This document shows positions 1 through 13,953 of a DNA stretch of 64,000 nt, one piece after another. The position numbers were made by a program, and so were the translations under genes. Under the pieces are notes generated by a model. The model was not told where the DNA came from, searched no databases, and saw only the letters and a list, made by a program, of their open reading frames with translations. The stretch comes from Unio delphinus (Eukaryota > Mollusca > Bivalvia > Unionida > Unionidae): contig JAQISU010000155.1 in NCBI GenBank assembly GCA_029339505.1, forward strand, positions 19,906,001-19,970,000. Reading direction: 5' to 3'. Numbering within the stretch: the stretch's first letter is position 1; each line of letters starts with the position of its first letter.

Positions 1-636
1 TCATGTGATCGTATGCCTCCCGTGTAGCAACGAAAGTAGACGCTCTGTTACATTATATTTATATTTAAGAAAGGTACTTTCATTATTCTGTGTTCATCGT
101 TTTCTGTATCGCATACTAAAGTATTTTATTCTTATCACATTTTGTTATTGCCTATCACTGCTGCACTCTTAGATGATAAAAAGTCATAAGAAATCTAATG
201 ACTCATTCCATTGTCAAGCTAAAACAGTTTACTATGCGCCATTGTTGTTCAACTTACTAATTGCAGATAATGCTATTTGATCATGTTTTTAAAAATTTAG
301 TTCTTGAACGGTTTGTATGATACTTTGTATTTTTTTCTAAAATGTGTTTAAGAAGTTCGCAATGAAACTTAATAATTTATAATTTTACGTTAGGGCGACA
401 ATAATATGTTGAGAAAAAGCGTCAACTACTGGCAGCGATAGGTTGAAATATAATGATACTGCCAACTTGTTCAGTATTATCACTGGCCACGTAGTTTTGC
501 GCACTGTATTCCAAACACAACATTTAAAGCTGCACCAACATTACATACATGGTTCAAATGGTAAAGATGCCGTTCAAAGTTATACATCGTCTGTAAATTT
601 ATAATTGCTTAGAGTATTTGAAGTCAATCAAAACAC

Positions 637-729
637 GATTATTGGATTAGTACTTATTACTTGTCATTTCTGGAATGGTGTCCAGAGATTATTGGATTAG
701 TACTTATTACTTTTGGAATGGTGTCCAGA
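637..729. repeat. two-copy direct tandem duplication (~50 bp unit)
   Basis: The segment 637-686, starting GATTATTGGATTAGT, is repeated immediately at 687-729. The second copy lacks about seven bases in its middle. Seen directly; no function inferred. Confidence 0.85.
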
Positions 730-1846
730 TCTTTTTCCTGTGGCACATATTAGATAATATTCACTGACAGAATATATGTGGACGAATCTTTCGACTATGC
801 AAACAGTGTGCATATAATTAATGTGATCGATTAACATCATCGACTTGTCAATGACCCTAGTAGTGGACTGTATGGGTTGACTATGATTTTACAATATATT
901 CATCACCCATTCAAAACAGTTGAGTTACAGTCTGAAGTAATATAAAGTCCAGTTTTATATTCAGTTTTTGGCAAGATACCAAACAGGAAATGTGCAATTG
1001 AAAATATAAATTTTATCTTTATATGGACAGGAACACTGAAATAACTTTTTCTCTAGCATCGATTGGCTGAATAATGCTGACGCATAAAATGTACGTTAGA
1101 AAGGTTACAGCTTGAGTTGGATTCAAAAGTGTATTTAGTTCAAACGGCTTAAGCCTTTAATATTATAATAGTTAGCGAGTGATGAATAGCTTATCTTAGA
1201 CAAATACACTTTCCTTATCAAACAGAAGTTCAAATATTAATAGTAGGAACACACACATGAAAAACAAACGACTGCAAAAGTGATTCTTGTATGTGTTGAG
1301 TTTAGAAAATAAATTATCGATCACTTTTTCCGTGACTCTAGTCCGTTTATAAATAAACGAGTATGCACATTCTTCATGCTTTATAAACAAGATAAATGTA
1401 TCCAATGGACCTGTGCAGAGTAATAATATTAAAATGTGGATAGAAGTATGTTTCGTCGCAGAGGATGGCAAACGTAGAAATTCCTGTACAAATCGGCCAT
1501 TGTCTAAAGTAATTGTGGGAAAGAGTTTGTAAGACTGGAAAAGCAGATGCCATTTTATATGTCAAAGTCATACGCCTTCGATCGATTAAACACCATTCAA
1601 ATGACGGTATCAATGTAATTGAGTTCATACTAAGTTACATAGTATGCTTATATGTATTTGCGAATCGTACAAAATATTATGTTGCTTTTAAAATTGAGAC
1701 ATATATATTCCATGTTACTAAACAATATTTAAATTGATTTTCTGACACACATGTTTATTTACATTTTGTTTAGGTCAGTAGTTTTCAAATTAAACTCAAC
1801 TAAAATCATTATGACAGGATACTACAACTGCTAATACTAAAAAAAC

Positions 1847-1848
<2 letters not shown>

Positions 1849-1897
<49 letters not shown>

Positions 1898-1918
1898 TAA
1901 TACTAATAATGATAATAC
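1849..1918. repeat. (AAT)n microsatellite
   Basis: Trinucleotide array with a few interruptions near its 3' end. Confidence 0.95.
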
Positions 1919-3210
1919 CTATAGCAACACCATTTGCTTATCGTATTAAATAACCACGTTCACTTCAGAATACAACTTTCTTTCGAACTGTGATTCGTAA
2001 CACAAAAATAATAATTATTAATACAATATGTACTGCTGCTGCTAAACTATTTATAATATTTGCCAACAAATGCATAATCACTGCTATTGCAATTTTGGTA
2101 TATCTGAGTATTGATCTATTCAATAAGATAGGTTTAGAGAAGGTCACATGGTGACTTCAGTACGTATTTAGAGTACGTTATTGATTCCTCTTGTGTGTGC
2201 TAACTTTTAACCATGATTGTATCTTGTAGTTTCAGCTAATGGTCGGTAACAGTAAACGGAATCATTAATTGGCTCACTTTTGTCCTTATTTTCATGACGT
2301 AACAACATTGGATTTTTAGTTCAAGATATAATATTTGCTGATATCATTGCCAACACTATTAAGGTTTTGATTCTGTCAGTGCTTCCTGTTCAGTCTTTTT
2401 ACATAGTTAAAATACGTCATCCATTAAATCATTACCACAGTAGTTTGGAGTATCTATTATATTAAACCAAGGAAGTGTTTTGAGCCATTTGTACAAGAGA
2501 CCTAAAAGTAATCACGTTTTCTTGAAGCTAACGTAATTTTATTTATAAATCAGGAAGTATACGGAATAATCGTAATATTGTTGTCTTTAGTATGAGTGAA
2601 TAGCCAGAGCGATCTCAAGCTGAAGTTCAAACCTGGGTTTGATTACCTCTTTTATCGATGAATTATATCAGTCGAACTGATCGTAGTTGAACGTCATCCA
2701 AACCTCCAAAATATTCCTTCCAAGATTGGAAAACATATAAAATATTCTGGCCTTTTAAAATCGGCATTGGCAAACAGGTAAAGCCTTATTATTACAAATT
2801 TCACCAAAATGTAGGAACGCGCAAGCTGATGTATGGCAGTAGCTTTAGACAGCAGTTAGAAAAATGTTTTTGATCTGGATGCTTAAGTCTAGTTTGAACC
2901 GGAATATATAAGTAACATCACTTTATCCTTTGCCCAACTGAGAATGTAGATCACCATCACAGAGTTGTCCAACATGAAAATTACTACATTGCCGTAGATC
3001 CATCCTAAAATAAAACATGTTGACCATAACTTTCATTTTCTGTGAGCTGCTCTGCAGATGGAACACCAAAGTGTCCCTTCATGTTGTAAAGCATGACAAC
3101 AGTTCAGCTCATAAGCCATGCGAACTAAAGTACGTACTTACTCTAACGTCTCATTGCGGACTGTCTAGGCTGATTAAATCGACTAATAATAGGGTGCTGC
3201 AGAAAACTGA

Positions 3211-3516
3211 GGGGCTACAAAATCATAGTTCATACCACTCCGGGGTGGAAGAGGGAGGTCGTGGGTTCGATCTTCGGCCGAGTCATACCAAAGACATACA
3301 AAAATATGTACTAACATCTGCCTCGCTTGGCGCTCGTCATGAAGAGGTTATTGTTAGGACTGGTCGGCCTGGCCTCAGGGTTATGTGAAGGGGTGGGGCA
3401 TCATGCTACATGTCTGCGGCAGGATGCCAGAGTGCTAGACATCACTATAAATTACCTCACTGCAGACATCGTAGAGATATGACTGAACAATTGTTAAAGC
3501 TACGTTAAAACTCCTA

Positions 3517-3517
<1 letters not shown>
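3211..3517 (+). mobile_element. tRNA-derived SINE (copy in duplication unit 1)
   Basis: The head carries a pol III B-box-like stretch, GTGGGTTCGATC, at about 3261. A conserved body follows (GGTCGGCCTGG..., CTGCGGCAGGATGCC), and the element ends in TTAAAGCTACGTTAAAA and an (AC)n tail. A related copy with the same body lies in reverse orientation at 18615-18900, which supports a dispersed family. The start is approximate. Confidence 0.75.

Positions 3518-3559
<42 letters not shown>
3518..3559. repeat. (AC)n microsatellite, SINE tail
   Basis: About 21 AC units directly after the SINE 3' end. The equivalent array in the second duplication copy (7371-7388) is less than half as long. Confidence 0.95.
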
Positions 3560-5354
3560 ATACACAACCTGAGTTTGATACTCCACACCACGCGAACGTT
3601 AACTTTATGGATCAAATTTAAATTGGACAAATATTAAATACCCAGGTTAACATATTGCTCAAATGTATTTAGTTCCGGTGTTTTCCAGAAAACTAAAACA
3701 CCAAGACGATCTAAAACGGACAGATGACCTTCACAACTATTGTACTTGACAGATGACCTTCACACCAATTGTACTTACGGTGTGTTTTAGGAGGATGTAG
3801 TCGAAATAAACTGATGTAGCTATTGACAAAAATGATTATGTTCGTGACTTAATATGGTGACCGAATAGGATTGCCGAAACTGGAACGCTCTTTGTTCGTA
3901 GGCGAACAGAAGGACCTTGCGATAATATGCCCTTCCTAAATAATTGCAATCATCCTTCCGTTTTTGCCAAAATATATAAGACGATGAAGAAGTCTCATCC
4001 GAAGCTGTTGGCTTTTTGAGTGTCGGGGCAACTATAATCTATAATTTTCATAGTGTTACATACAGATGTAGTTGTAAATGTCCCCGATTGTTCTATACTA
4101 GAGTTACGATCGCTCGCTTGTATACGTCTTTTCAGACACAACTTTATTTTAAATGCTCGGATCACGGTTTTTGTATAACCGGTGGGCTGATTTCTCATAT
4201 ACGTTATTCAAGTCGTCTGACACCTTCAGTTGTAGACTTGGTTCTCAGTTGTCGTTAGTGGGCATTGATAAATAGGCAACAGATAATGAACGTCCTTGAA
4301 ACAGACTGTATAACTAAACTCAATCCGATCAAACATGAGATTGGTTTCCACAGTTATTGAGAAAGTTTATTTTGATATGGTACTATCTCTGAGATCGCTA
4401 AGAACATTTTTGGAGGAATGGACGAGGCATTAACTAAGTGAGTCACCAGCCGAGCACAGATTGTCTTTGTCAGTGTACTGGATTGTCTGCTAGACGGTCA
4501 ACCCAGTGGCCGGATTGATCGTATATTCGGCTGTCAGCTGCACTTGAATCTGCTCTCAGGAGTGTAAAACTAAACTAACGGGCAGGTCAAACTAAACTGA
4601 TCCCTCTAAGGTTCTACATACTATGGAACTGTCGGCCGGTATGTGACAGGTCTTACCGAAGGCACTAGACAATAGACAAAGTCGGCCTTACGGATGCTTT
4701 CCTGGTCCGGAACTGAAATCGTGGCGTACAGCATAAACGAGTGGTGATACGGACGATCAAGATCCGAATGATATTACATCTGCCATTTCTAACAAGCTTT
4801 AGAGCAATGCTATGGCATAGGGTAGATTTACAAACACTGTCTAGATATGGACTACTTAGAGCCATACTATTAGAATGAACGTACGAACAAACATTGTCCC
4901 GGGATCATTAACTGCATTTTCGTTTCTTGTGCCTGTGACACATCTGTGACCTTATCAGCATTTGTGGAGAATGCAGTAACGGAAACTTCACCTCTTCTTC
5001 ACCGGAAATAATCATCACAATTTGAATCGTATGAATAATTTTTTACTCCCTAATACGTTAGCAATCCATTACGTCCTCTATTGCAGGATGCAAACATCAC
5101 ATTCTGTCAGACTTCACACATCTTGTCATGCCCTTTATGCCTTTCTACAACACAGTAGTCCAGAAGTCTTAATGTACAAACAATACAGGTTGATGATAAT
5201 GAAAATTTCGTGCAAGCAAGATAACATCTCACGCATGTCTTCATTAGATAGAAATTTGTTTTATTTACTTTATTTTAAGCAATTGTTTAATGCAAATGAA
5301 GACATCGACAATGCACAACCAAATAATTTCACAATGGAACTGTTTGTAATAATA

Positions 5355-5358
<4 letters not shown>

Positions 5359-5419
<61 letters not shown>
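5359..5419. repeat. (AT)n microsatellite, unique to duplication copy 1
   Basis: Pure AT array. The matching position in copy 2 (about 9212-9222) has only GTGTATATATTAATAT, so the array grew after the duplication or collapsed in copy 2. Confidence 0.95.
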
Positions 5420-5424
<5 letters not shown>

Positions 5425-7063
5425 TCCATTTATTGCAAAATAGAGAGAGGTCGTTTTCAAGAAACAGACTTTTGTAATGTCAATTCGTCTGTGATTATAC
5501 GCGACGCATTTTGGATTAGATTGAGCAAAATGAACATGATCGAATTCCATATTTTCAAAAGTCTTCAGAATTAGTCCATCACACTTACAATGGGTTCAAA
5601 CCTTTTTGTCTTAGTATATATTTAGTTGTTTGCTAAATAATAAATCATATTTAAATTGTTTCTAAACTCACAAGCAGTTAGACAGGGTGACCCTTTCCCT
5701 CACACCTATTCATACTATCTCTCGAAGTGTGCATTAGAAATCAATTTATATATCAATCGTGTAAATATAGACAATTCAAAACACTTCAATAATCGATGAT
5801 AATTGAACTATGCTCATAATGAAAATTACCTCAAGACAATTTTATGTCTGCAGATAAACTCTTCTGTTACTGTGCATTTGGAGTAATCTTTGACAAAACG
5901 CACGTCATTATTGCATAGTGGAGTGAAAATTATTATTATTGTGAAAAATTAAATGTCTTTCTTGGTGTAATTTGCGTTGTTTTATGCTTCTTGAAATTAA
6001 ACTGAATTTGCATACAATCAATATTAATATGTAACTTCGCCGAGAACATAGAATCAGTAAAACAACACATACTAATTGATAATTAAGATCCATGTCTATC
6101 GTTTTTTAATTACTGTAATACAATATCTTGATCTGCCTTTGACTGTTTTATGGTATTTCATAGTCTCTAAAGGATATCTTGCAAAATCTTTGAATAATCA
6201 TTTATCTGTCTTCTTTGCAGTCTATAGGATGACAAATTTAAACTTACTTTTAAGACCCATGGCTAAAGATTTAACAAATTCAATCATTTAATCATGCACT
6301 TATAAACGTATGAATGAAAACTAATTCATTAATACACTAATTGAACTTGGGGATCGCGTTCTAAAAAACTTGAAAAGTTGTTTTTTATGGCACTAACTGG
6401 TTTTCTTAAAGAAAGAAGGCCTCCATAACATTCACCAGAGGTTAAAGTTTTTGGAAAAAGAAATGTTTGCAAATGTGACAGATTTATCACATTTTGGTTT
6501 GATTCATATATTAAGATTACTCGTTAAAATAGTGTGATAGCTGGCATTGTTTTATGTATCGTGTATTTAACATAGATGACATTCTAAGTAGTGATTGAGG
6601 AAATAGCAATAATATATAAAAATCCTACTTGGGTCCTACAAAATTTAAATATAAACTGCAGGAAAAAATAATTTCTCAGGAAGCAGAAAAACACTTCAAA
6701 ACGTTATATATCATATGTGCGGGGAAAACTAAAAGTAACGGTATCTCTTTGAAACGACAATGTGACATTGGTGATGAAAGTACCAATGTGGAGTAAAATG
6801 TTCTAGTTCTTTTACATTTTTAATTGTGTGAGACGTTAATGTTACTTATTGCAATTTTATACAAATTTGTGTTGATGATATACAAGTCATTTAACGACCC
6901 CTTTCTGTAAAATCTAAGTTTGACTATTTAAGTACAGACGAAAGGATGACAACGATTCGACTCATAAGCCATGAGAACTAAAGTACGTACTTACTCTAAC
7001 GTCTCATTGCGGACTGTCTAGGCTGATTAAATCGACTGATAATAGGGTGCTACAGAAAACCGA

Positions 7064-7370
7064 GGGGCTACTAAATCATAGTTCACACCACTCCGGGGTG
7101 GAAGAGGGAGGTCGTGGGTTCGATCCCCGGCCGAGTCATACCAAAGACATACAAAAATATGTACTAACATCTCCCTCGCTTGGCGCTCAGCATGTTGAGG
7201 TTATTGTTAGGACTGGTCGGCCTGGTGTCAGGATTCTGTGAATGGGTGGGGCATCATGCTACATGTCTGCGGCAGGATGCCCGAGTGCTAGACATCACTA
7301 TAAACTGCCTCACTGCAGACATCGTAGAGATATGACTGAACAATTGTTAAAGCTACGTTAAAAATCCAAT
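7064..7370 (+). mobile_element. tRNA-derived SINE (copy in duplication unit 2)
   Basis: Same SINE as at 3211. The B box is better preserved here (GGTTCGATCCCCGGCCGAGTC at about 7117), followed by the same body and a short AC tail. Confidence 0.8.
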
Positions 7371-7388
7371 CACACACACACACACACA
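7371..7388. repeat. short (AC)n, SINE tail
   Basis: About nine AC units after the SINE. Confidence 0.9.
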
Positions 7389-10300
7389 ACATACAAAACC
7401 TGAGTTCGATACTCCACACCACGCGAATGTTAACTTGACGGATCAAATTTAAATTGGAAAAATATTCCATACCCAGGTTAACATATTGCTCAAATGTATT
7501 GAGTTCCGATGTTTTCCAGAAAACTAAAACACCAAGACGATCTAAAACGGACAGATGACCTTCACAACTATTGTTCTTGACAGATGACCTTCACAACAAT
7601 TGTACTTACGTTGTATTTTAGGAGGATGTAGTCGAAATAAACTGATGTAGCTATTGACAAAAATGATTATGTTCGTGACTTAATATGGTGACAGAATAGG
7701 ATTGCCGAAACTGGAACGCTCTTTGTGTGTAGGCGAACAGAAGGAACTTGCGATAATATGCCCTTCCTAAATAATTGCAATCATCCCTCCGTTTCTGCCA
7801 AAATATATAAAACGATGAAGAGGTCTCATCCGAAGCTGTTGGCTTTTTGAGTGTTGGGGCAACTATAATCTATAATTTTCACAGTGTTACATACAGATGT
7901 AGTTGTAAATGTCCCCGACTGTTCTATACTAGAGTTACGATCGGTTGCTTGTAGCCGTCTTTTCAGACACAACTTTATTTTAAAAGTTCGGATCACGGTT
8001 TTGTATAACCGGTGGGCTGATTTCTCATATACGTTATTCAAGTCGTCTGACACCTTCAGTTATAGACTTGGTTCGCAATTGGCGCTAGTAGGCATTGATA
8101 AATAGGCAACAGATAATACACGTCCTTGAAAGACTGTATAACTAAACTCAATCCGATCAAACATGAGATTGGTTTCCACAGTTATTGAGAAAGTTGATTA
8201 CATACGGTACTATCTCTGAGATCGCTAAGAACATTTCTGGAGGAATGCACGAGGCATTAACATCGTCTCAAAAGTGTGTCACCAGCCGAACACAGCTTGT
8301 CCTTGTCAGTGTACTGGATTGTCTGCTAGACGGTCAACTCAGTGGACGGATTGATCTTATATTCGGCTGTCAGCTCTTGAATCTTCCCTCAGGAGTGTAA
8401 AACTAAACTAACGGACAGGTCAAACGAAACTGATCCTTCTATGGTTCTACATACTAGGGAACTGTCGGCCGGTAAGTGACAGGTCTTACCGAAGGCACTA
8501 GACAATATACAAAGTCGGCCTTACGGATGCTTTCCTGGTCCGGAACTGGAATCGTGGCGTACTGCATGAACCAGTAGTGGTGATACGGACGATCAAGATC
8601 CGACTGATATTATATCTGCCATTTCTAACAAGCCTTAAAGCAATTTTATGATATAGGGTAGATTTACAAACACTGTCTAGATATAGACTAATTAGAACCA
8701 GACTATTAGAATGAACGTACGAACAAACATTGTCCCGGGATGATTAACTGCATTGTCGTTTCCTGTGCATGTGACACATCTGTGACCTTATCAGTATTTG
8801 TGGAGAATGCAGTAACGGAAACTTCACCTCTTCTTCACCGGAAATAGTCATCACATTTTGAATCGAATGAATTATCTTTTATTCCCTAATACGTTTAATA
8901 CGTTAGTAATCCTTTACGTCCTCTATTGCAGGATGCAAACATCACATTCTGTCAGACTTCACGCATCTTGTCTTGCCATTTATGCATTTCTACAACACAG
9001 TAGTCCAGAAGTCTTCAGGACGTAATGTACAAGCAATACAGGTTGATGATAATGAAAATTTTGTGCAAGCAAGATAACATCTCACGCGTGTCTTCATTAG
9101 ATAGAAATTTGTTTTATTTACTTTATTTTAAGCAATTGTTTAATGCAAATGAAGACATCGAAAGCGCACAACCAAATAATTTCACAATGGAACTGTTTGT
9201 ATTTATAAACATGTGTATATATTAATATCCCTTTATTGCAAAATAGAGAGATCGTTTTCAAGAAACAGACTTTTGTAATGTCAATTCGTTTGTGGTTATA
9301 CGCGACACATTTTTGATTAGATGAGCAAACTGAACATGACCGAATTCCATATTTCCAACAGTCTTCAGAATTAGTCCATCACACTTATAATTGGGTTCAA
9401 ACCTTTTTGTCTTAGTATATATTTAGTTGTTTGCTAAATAATAAATCATATTTAGATTGTTTCTAAACTCACAAGCAGTTAGACAGGGTGACCCTTTCCC
9501 TCACCGATTCATACTATCTCTCGAAGTGTGCATTAGAAATCAATTCATATATCAATCGTGTAAATATAGACAATTCAAAACACTTCAATAATCGCTGATA
9601 ATTTAACTATGCTCATTATGAAAATTAACACAAGACAAATTTATGTCAGCAAATAAACTCTTCTGTTACTGTGCATTTGGAGTAATCTTTGACAAAACGC
9701 ACGTCACTATTGCATAGATGAGTGGAAATCATTATTATTGTCAAAAATTAAATGTCTTTCTTGGTTTAATTTGAGTTGTTTTATGCTTCTTGAAATTAAA
9801 CTGAATTAGTATACAATCAATAAGTAATAAGTAAACTTCGCCGAGAACATAGAATCAGTAAAGCAACACATACTAATTGATCATTAAGATCTATGCTATG
9901 TTTTTTTTTAAATTACTGTAATACAATATCTTGATCTGCCTTTGACTGTTTTATGGTATCTCATGGTCTCTAAGGGATATCATGCAAAATCTTCGAACAG
10001 TCATTTACCTGTCTTCTTTGCAGTGGATAGGATGACAAATTTAAACTGACTTTTAAGACCCATGGCTAAAGATTCAACAAATTCAATCATTTAATCCTGC
10101 ACTTATAAAAGTATGGATGAAAACTAATTCATTCATCCACTAATTGAAATTGGGGATTGCGTTCTAAAAAACTTGAAAAGTTGTTTTTTATGGCACTAAC
10201 AGGTTTTCTTAAAGAAAGAAGGCCTCCAAAACATTCATCAGACGTTAAAGTGTTTGGAAAAAGAAATGTTTGCAAATGTGACAGATTTATCATAGTTTAG

Positions 10301-11069
10301 TTTGATTAATATATTAAGATTACTCGTTAAAATAGTGTGATAGCTGGCATTGTTTTATGTATCAGTATCAGTATTTAACATAGAGGACATTCTAAGTAGT
10401 GCTTGAGGAAATAGCAATAATATATAAAAATCCTACTTGGGTCCTACAAAATTTAAATATAAACTGCAGGAAAAAATAATTTCTCAGGAAGCAGAAAAAC
10501 ACTTCAAAACGTTATATATCATATGTGCGGGGAAAACTAAACGTAACGGTATCTCTTTGAAACGACAATGTGACATTGGTGATGAAAGTACCAATGTGGA
10601 GTAAAATGTTCTAGTTCTTTTACATTTTTAATTGTGTGAGACGTTAATGTTACTTATTGCAATTTTATACAAATTTGTGTTGATGATATACACGTCATTG
10701 AACGAACCCTTTCTGTAAAATGTAAGTTTGGCTATTTAAGTACAGACGGAAAATCCTTTAGAAAACGTTAGACTTCGTTTCGTTGTTGTTCTACTCCTTG
10801 TTCATTCTAAAAAAGTACTATAGTAGGCTTGATCAATATGAACTCCCAGTTGCTAATGTCTCTCTCCATGTTTATATAACCAAATGTAAACGGTGTATCA
10901 TCATATTTACGGAAGCATTATTGTTTATCTTTCTTGATATATGAATAGTCCAAACAACACTTGTGGTCTCTTTGACTTTGTTTTGTAACTACTTTGTTCA
11001 GTCACTTGTCAATTCCATGCTTGTAAAATTGTACACACAGTGTATCCAGTGTACATGGACAACGTTCTT

Positions 11070-11350
11070 TTGAATACCAGGGCCCGGCGACGTGGAACGA
11101 TTTACCCATTGAAATTAGACGCAAAGACAGTGATTCCTTTTAAGTTCTCTTAAAACTCACCTGTTTCGACTGAAGGGACAAACTTAGAGACCTAGTCATG
11201 TTTTGTATCTTATATGTTTTCATGATATTTTTATGTTTTCCAATTTCATTGTATTTGTCATTTGTTTTTCTGTAGTGTAGTCTTATCATTATTGATGAGG
11301 TAAATCGCTTAGAGCTTCGAAAGATTAGTCCCCATTATTATTATTATTAT
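11070..11350 (+). mobile_element. LINE (CR1/Rex/L2-like) 3' end remnant
   Basis: The conceptual translation contains ATWNDLPIEIR and, in another frame, SLKTHLF. These are the usual last conserved blocks of a LINE reverse-transcriptase protein. The segment then runs through a short 3' UTR (GGTAAATCGCTTAGAGCTTCG) to an (ATT)n tail at about 11335-11351. Internal stops and a frame change show it is dead. The family assignment is from memory of such termini, not a search. Confidence 0.6.
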
Positions 11351-12783
11351 CTTGATTCCGCGATTAGTACTGTTGTGTTGAATTATATCCCGTCTTTTAA
11401 AGTGAATGTGTTGATATAAACATACTTTTGTTCGATCCCTTGTGCTGTTTAAACATTTCAAATTTGTATGTCATTTTTCATTTGAGTGTTTTTTTTTAAA
11501 ATCTCTATTAAATAGTATGAGTGCGTTTCATTAATAAGGTATCGTACGGTGATGTCCACATTTCTGAAAATACAGTTATGAAAAGAAAATATCCAACAAT
11601 GATTGCGTTTTGGTATTCTTTCATGCAGCAGAAATACAATTAGTCCTCATATGTAGATTTGAGAACTGATATTTGATTTTATTATTAATTTCAAAATTAC
11701 TGTTAACGTTATTTTTATTTAAATATATGTTTCTTAAATTGTATTTGCAATTATTTCGGAGAAATATGAAACTTTGTTTAGTTTATGATTTTAATTTAAC
11801 TTCAATTTTGGTATTGTTACTAAATTATTTAAATCCACAAAATTCGTACTTTTCTATATTTCCTGCTTTAATATTAAAGCAATGTGGTTTACAATGAATT
11901 CGTAAAGAATGCATTTGAAAACTGTAATTCTACGATCAACTTAATGTTTCTATTCAAGCTTGTTTTTTTTGGTCATATCTTGAATTATGAAAACAAATAA
12001 TATCACTCATATTTTCTACGAAAATCTGCACTTAATACAGCAGAACCTTACGGATAAATATCTATTATTTCCGTGATGGACACATTTCATCTAGTCTGTG
12101 AATATATGTATATAGTGGTTCATTTTGGTTTTGCTATTATTACACGGCTGTTATAATAACTATCGTACAATACGTGGTTGTTTAGAACTTAAAACAACTG
12201 TTTGAATATTATGTGCATTTGTACAACTAAAAAGGAAGTGAAATATCAAATTATGTCACAGGCAATCAATACGGTTTATTAGTAAATGCATGTCTTGTGT
12301 ATATATTAACACACGAGTTGAGGATAGTTGTGAATCAACCGAATTGATATGTAAATAATGCAGAAATTACCTTTTCATTTCAGGTACTGATGTGTCACAG
12401 AATAAATAAAATAACTGATAGGAGTTATACTTGCTCTAAGCTAAGACACATACTAATACGATTTTGTTTCAAGTGTTCGCAGTCTTAATTGTGTTGTATA
12501 TAGTTTTCTTTCCGTACACTGGCGGAAAAGCCCATCAGTCAATGAATATCTAAGTTGATTCTAGCGACATGTGTAAATCGTTGCTGGGTATATTTAATGT
12601 ATCAATATCCTAGTATATGACACATGGAGATGATCAATATGTCTTAAAAATCGTGTTAAAGGAGATAAGTCAGATCTACTATTATTTAAATTCTCCTTTC
12701 TATTATCATTGACAAATATGTTACTTACTGTTTGTCAACGTTTTTGTGTAAATAGTTAATCATATACCATTTACCATGCATAT

Positions 12784-12786
<3 letters not shown>

Positions 12787-12858
<72 letters not shown>
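12787..12858. repeat. (AT)n microsatellite
   Basis: Pure AT dinucleotide array of about 36 units. Confidence 0.95.
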
Positions 12859-12860
<2 letters not shown>

Positions 12861-13953
12861 TGCATTCATCCATTGGCTCTTACATTTTGGACAATTTTAT
12901 TTGTTACCTTCTTTTATCATCAACATCCTGTTTGTTATCGTAATCTTTGGTCTTCTATTTATATCAAATGGCATGATTTAAGTCACCGGCTTTAACATTC
13001 ACTTCCTCAAACGTTTCTAATGTCATTGAGGTTGCATGTTGAGTCAAATTAATTTCACACCCATTTAGAAACCAAATTTCAAGCTAATAATTACTTAAAG
13101 ATGGTCGAAATTGGGTAGTTTTCACCAAATACCTCGAGTTTTATACTGTATATTGTTCTCAATGGCTCCTCACATAGGAACTGAACTGGTTATTGTGATT
13201 GTAATTTCATAATATGTTCTGCAAGTTAAATCTTATGACCATATATGATGTGTTATGTATGTTAAATTCCCTTATAAATATTTTAAAACTCCGTAATAAA
13301 TATATATTTGGTGCTTTCTATATTTAGATAAAAGTATCGTGACACAGGATGCAAACAAAAGTGGACTAACCGGTTAACTGTTGTAACGATGAGAGCGAGA
13401 ATATATGGTGATGATTGTTATGAAAATAAATCTTTGTCAGCTATTATCGAAACTCTTCTGCTTAAATACAGCTAGGATTAAGCTTTTGTTATTACGTATT
13501 ACTTGTTTGGTAACACATGACGGAAATACAGTTAGGTACCTATATTAAGACAAGAAGTAGTATCAAAATGCATTCACTTACTTAAAAGCGTAACTAAACA
13601 AGTCGCATTGTAAAAGACATAAAATTGTCTTTGAAAACAATTACTACGTATAAATAGATTGAACATATTATATATATATTAAATTCCGAATTAATTAGTT
13701 AAGAGGTTGTTGAATATGTGTATAGCGTACCTCCCACAACATTCGATAATGTCAATGCTACATTTTATCTCCATATTCGTATAAAACGTTAGCTATATAG
13801 TAATACAGAATTTTCCCTATTTAAACCAGGAAGGTGTCCAAATCATAGAATGATATCGATTATAAATTATTGCTTAGTATTAACTCTGGTTTCGGCTAGA
13901 GAAATCTAAAGGTAAAAATAATTTATCACATGAGTAACGTATACAAGAATTTA

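Larger units (their letters stand above)
1..3092. other. gene-free AT-rich stretch
   Basis: No coding region, RNA gene or intact transposon was recognised. Open frames here are short and have no recognisable domains. The only structure seen is an imperfect tandem duplication (637-729) and an (AAT)n array (1849-1918). Confidence 0.6.
3093..6945. repeat. tandem segmental duplication, copy 1 (~3.85 kb)
   Basis: From about 3093 the sequence matches 6946 onward base for base with scattered substitutions and small indels. The match runs to the end of this copy, where the next one begins. Shared landmarks include the SINE (3211/7064), a doubled 'ACAGATGACCTTCACA' phrase (about 3719 and 7552) and the block starting GGTCCTACAAAATTTAAATA (about 6632 and 10440). 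Copy 1 has a longer AC array and a 60 bp (AT)n array absent from copy 2. No conserved protein was found. Confidence 0.9.
6946..10749. repeat. tandem segmental duplication, copy 2 (~3.8 kb)
   Basis: Second head-to-tail copy of 3093-6945. The junction follows the shared phrase TATTTAAGTACAGACG (about 6925 in copy 1, about 10734 in copy 2). Both copies keep the same order of landmarks. Divergence looks like a few percent, so the duplication is neither brand new nor ancient. It could be one gene-free genomic block or an unrecognised non-autonomous element. Confidence 0.9.

Noticed and set aside
3017..3388. 123-residue plus-strand frame, echoed at 7047-7241
   Set aside because: It reads through the tRNA-derived SINE; the shared peptide is a by-product of the repeated DNA.
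5022..5477. Open frames dominated by Ile-Tyr repeats (also 17611, 21254, 21358, 24115, 35888, 35961, 37998, 42889)
   Set aside because: They are translations of (AT)n arrays with random flanks, not genes.
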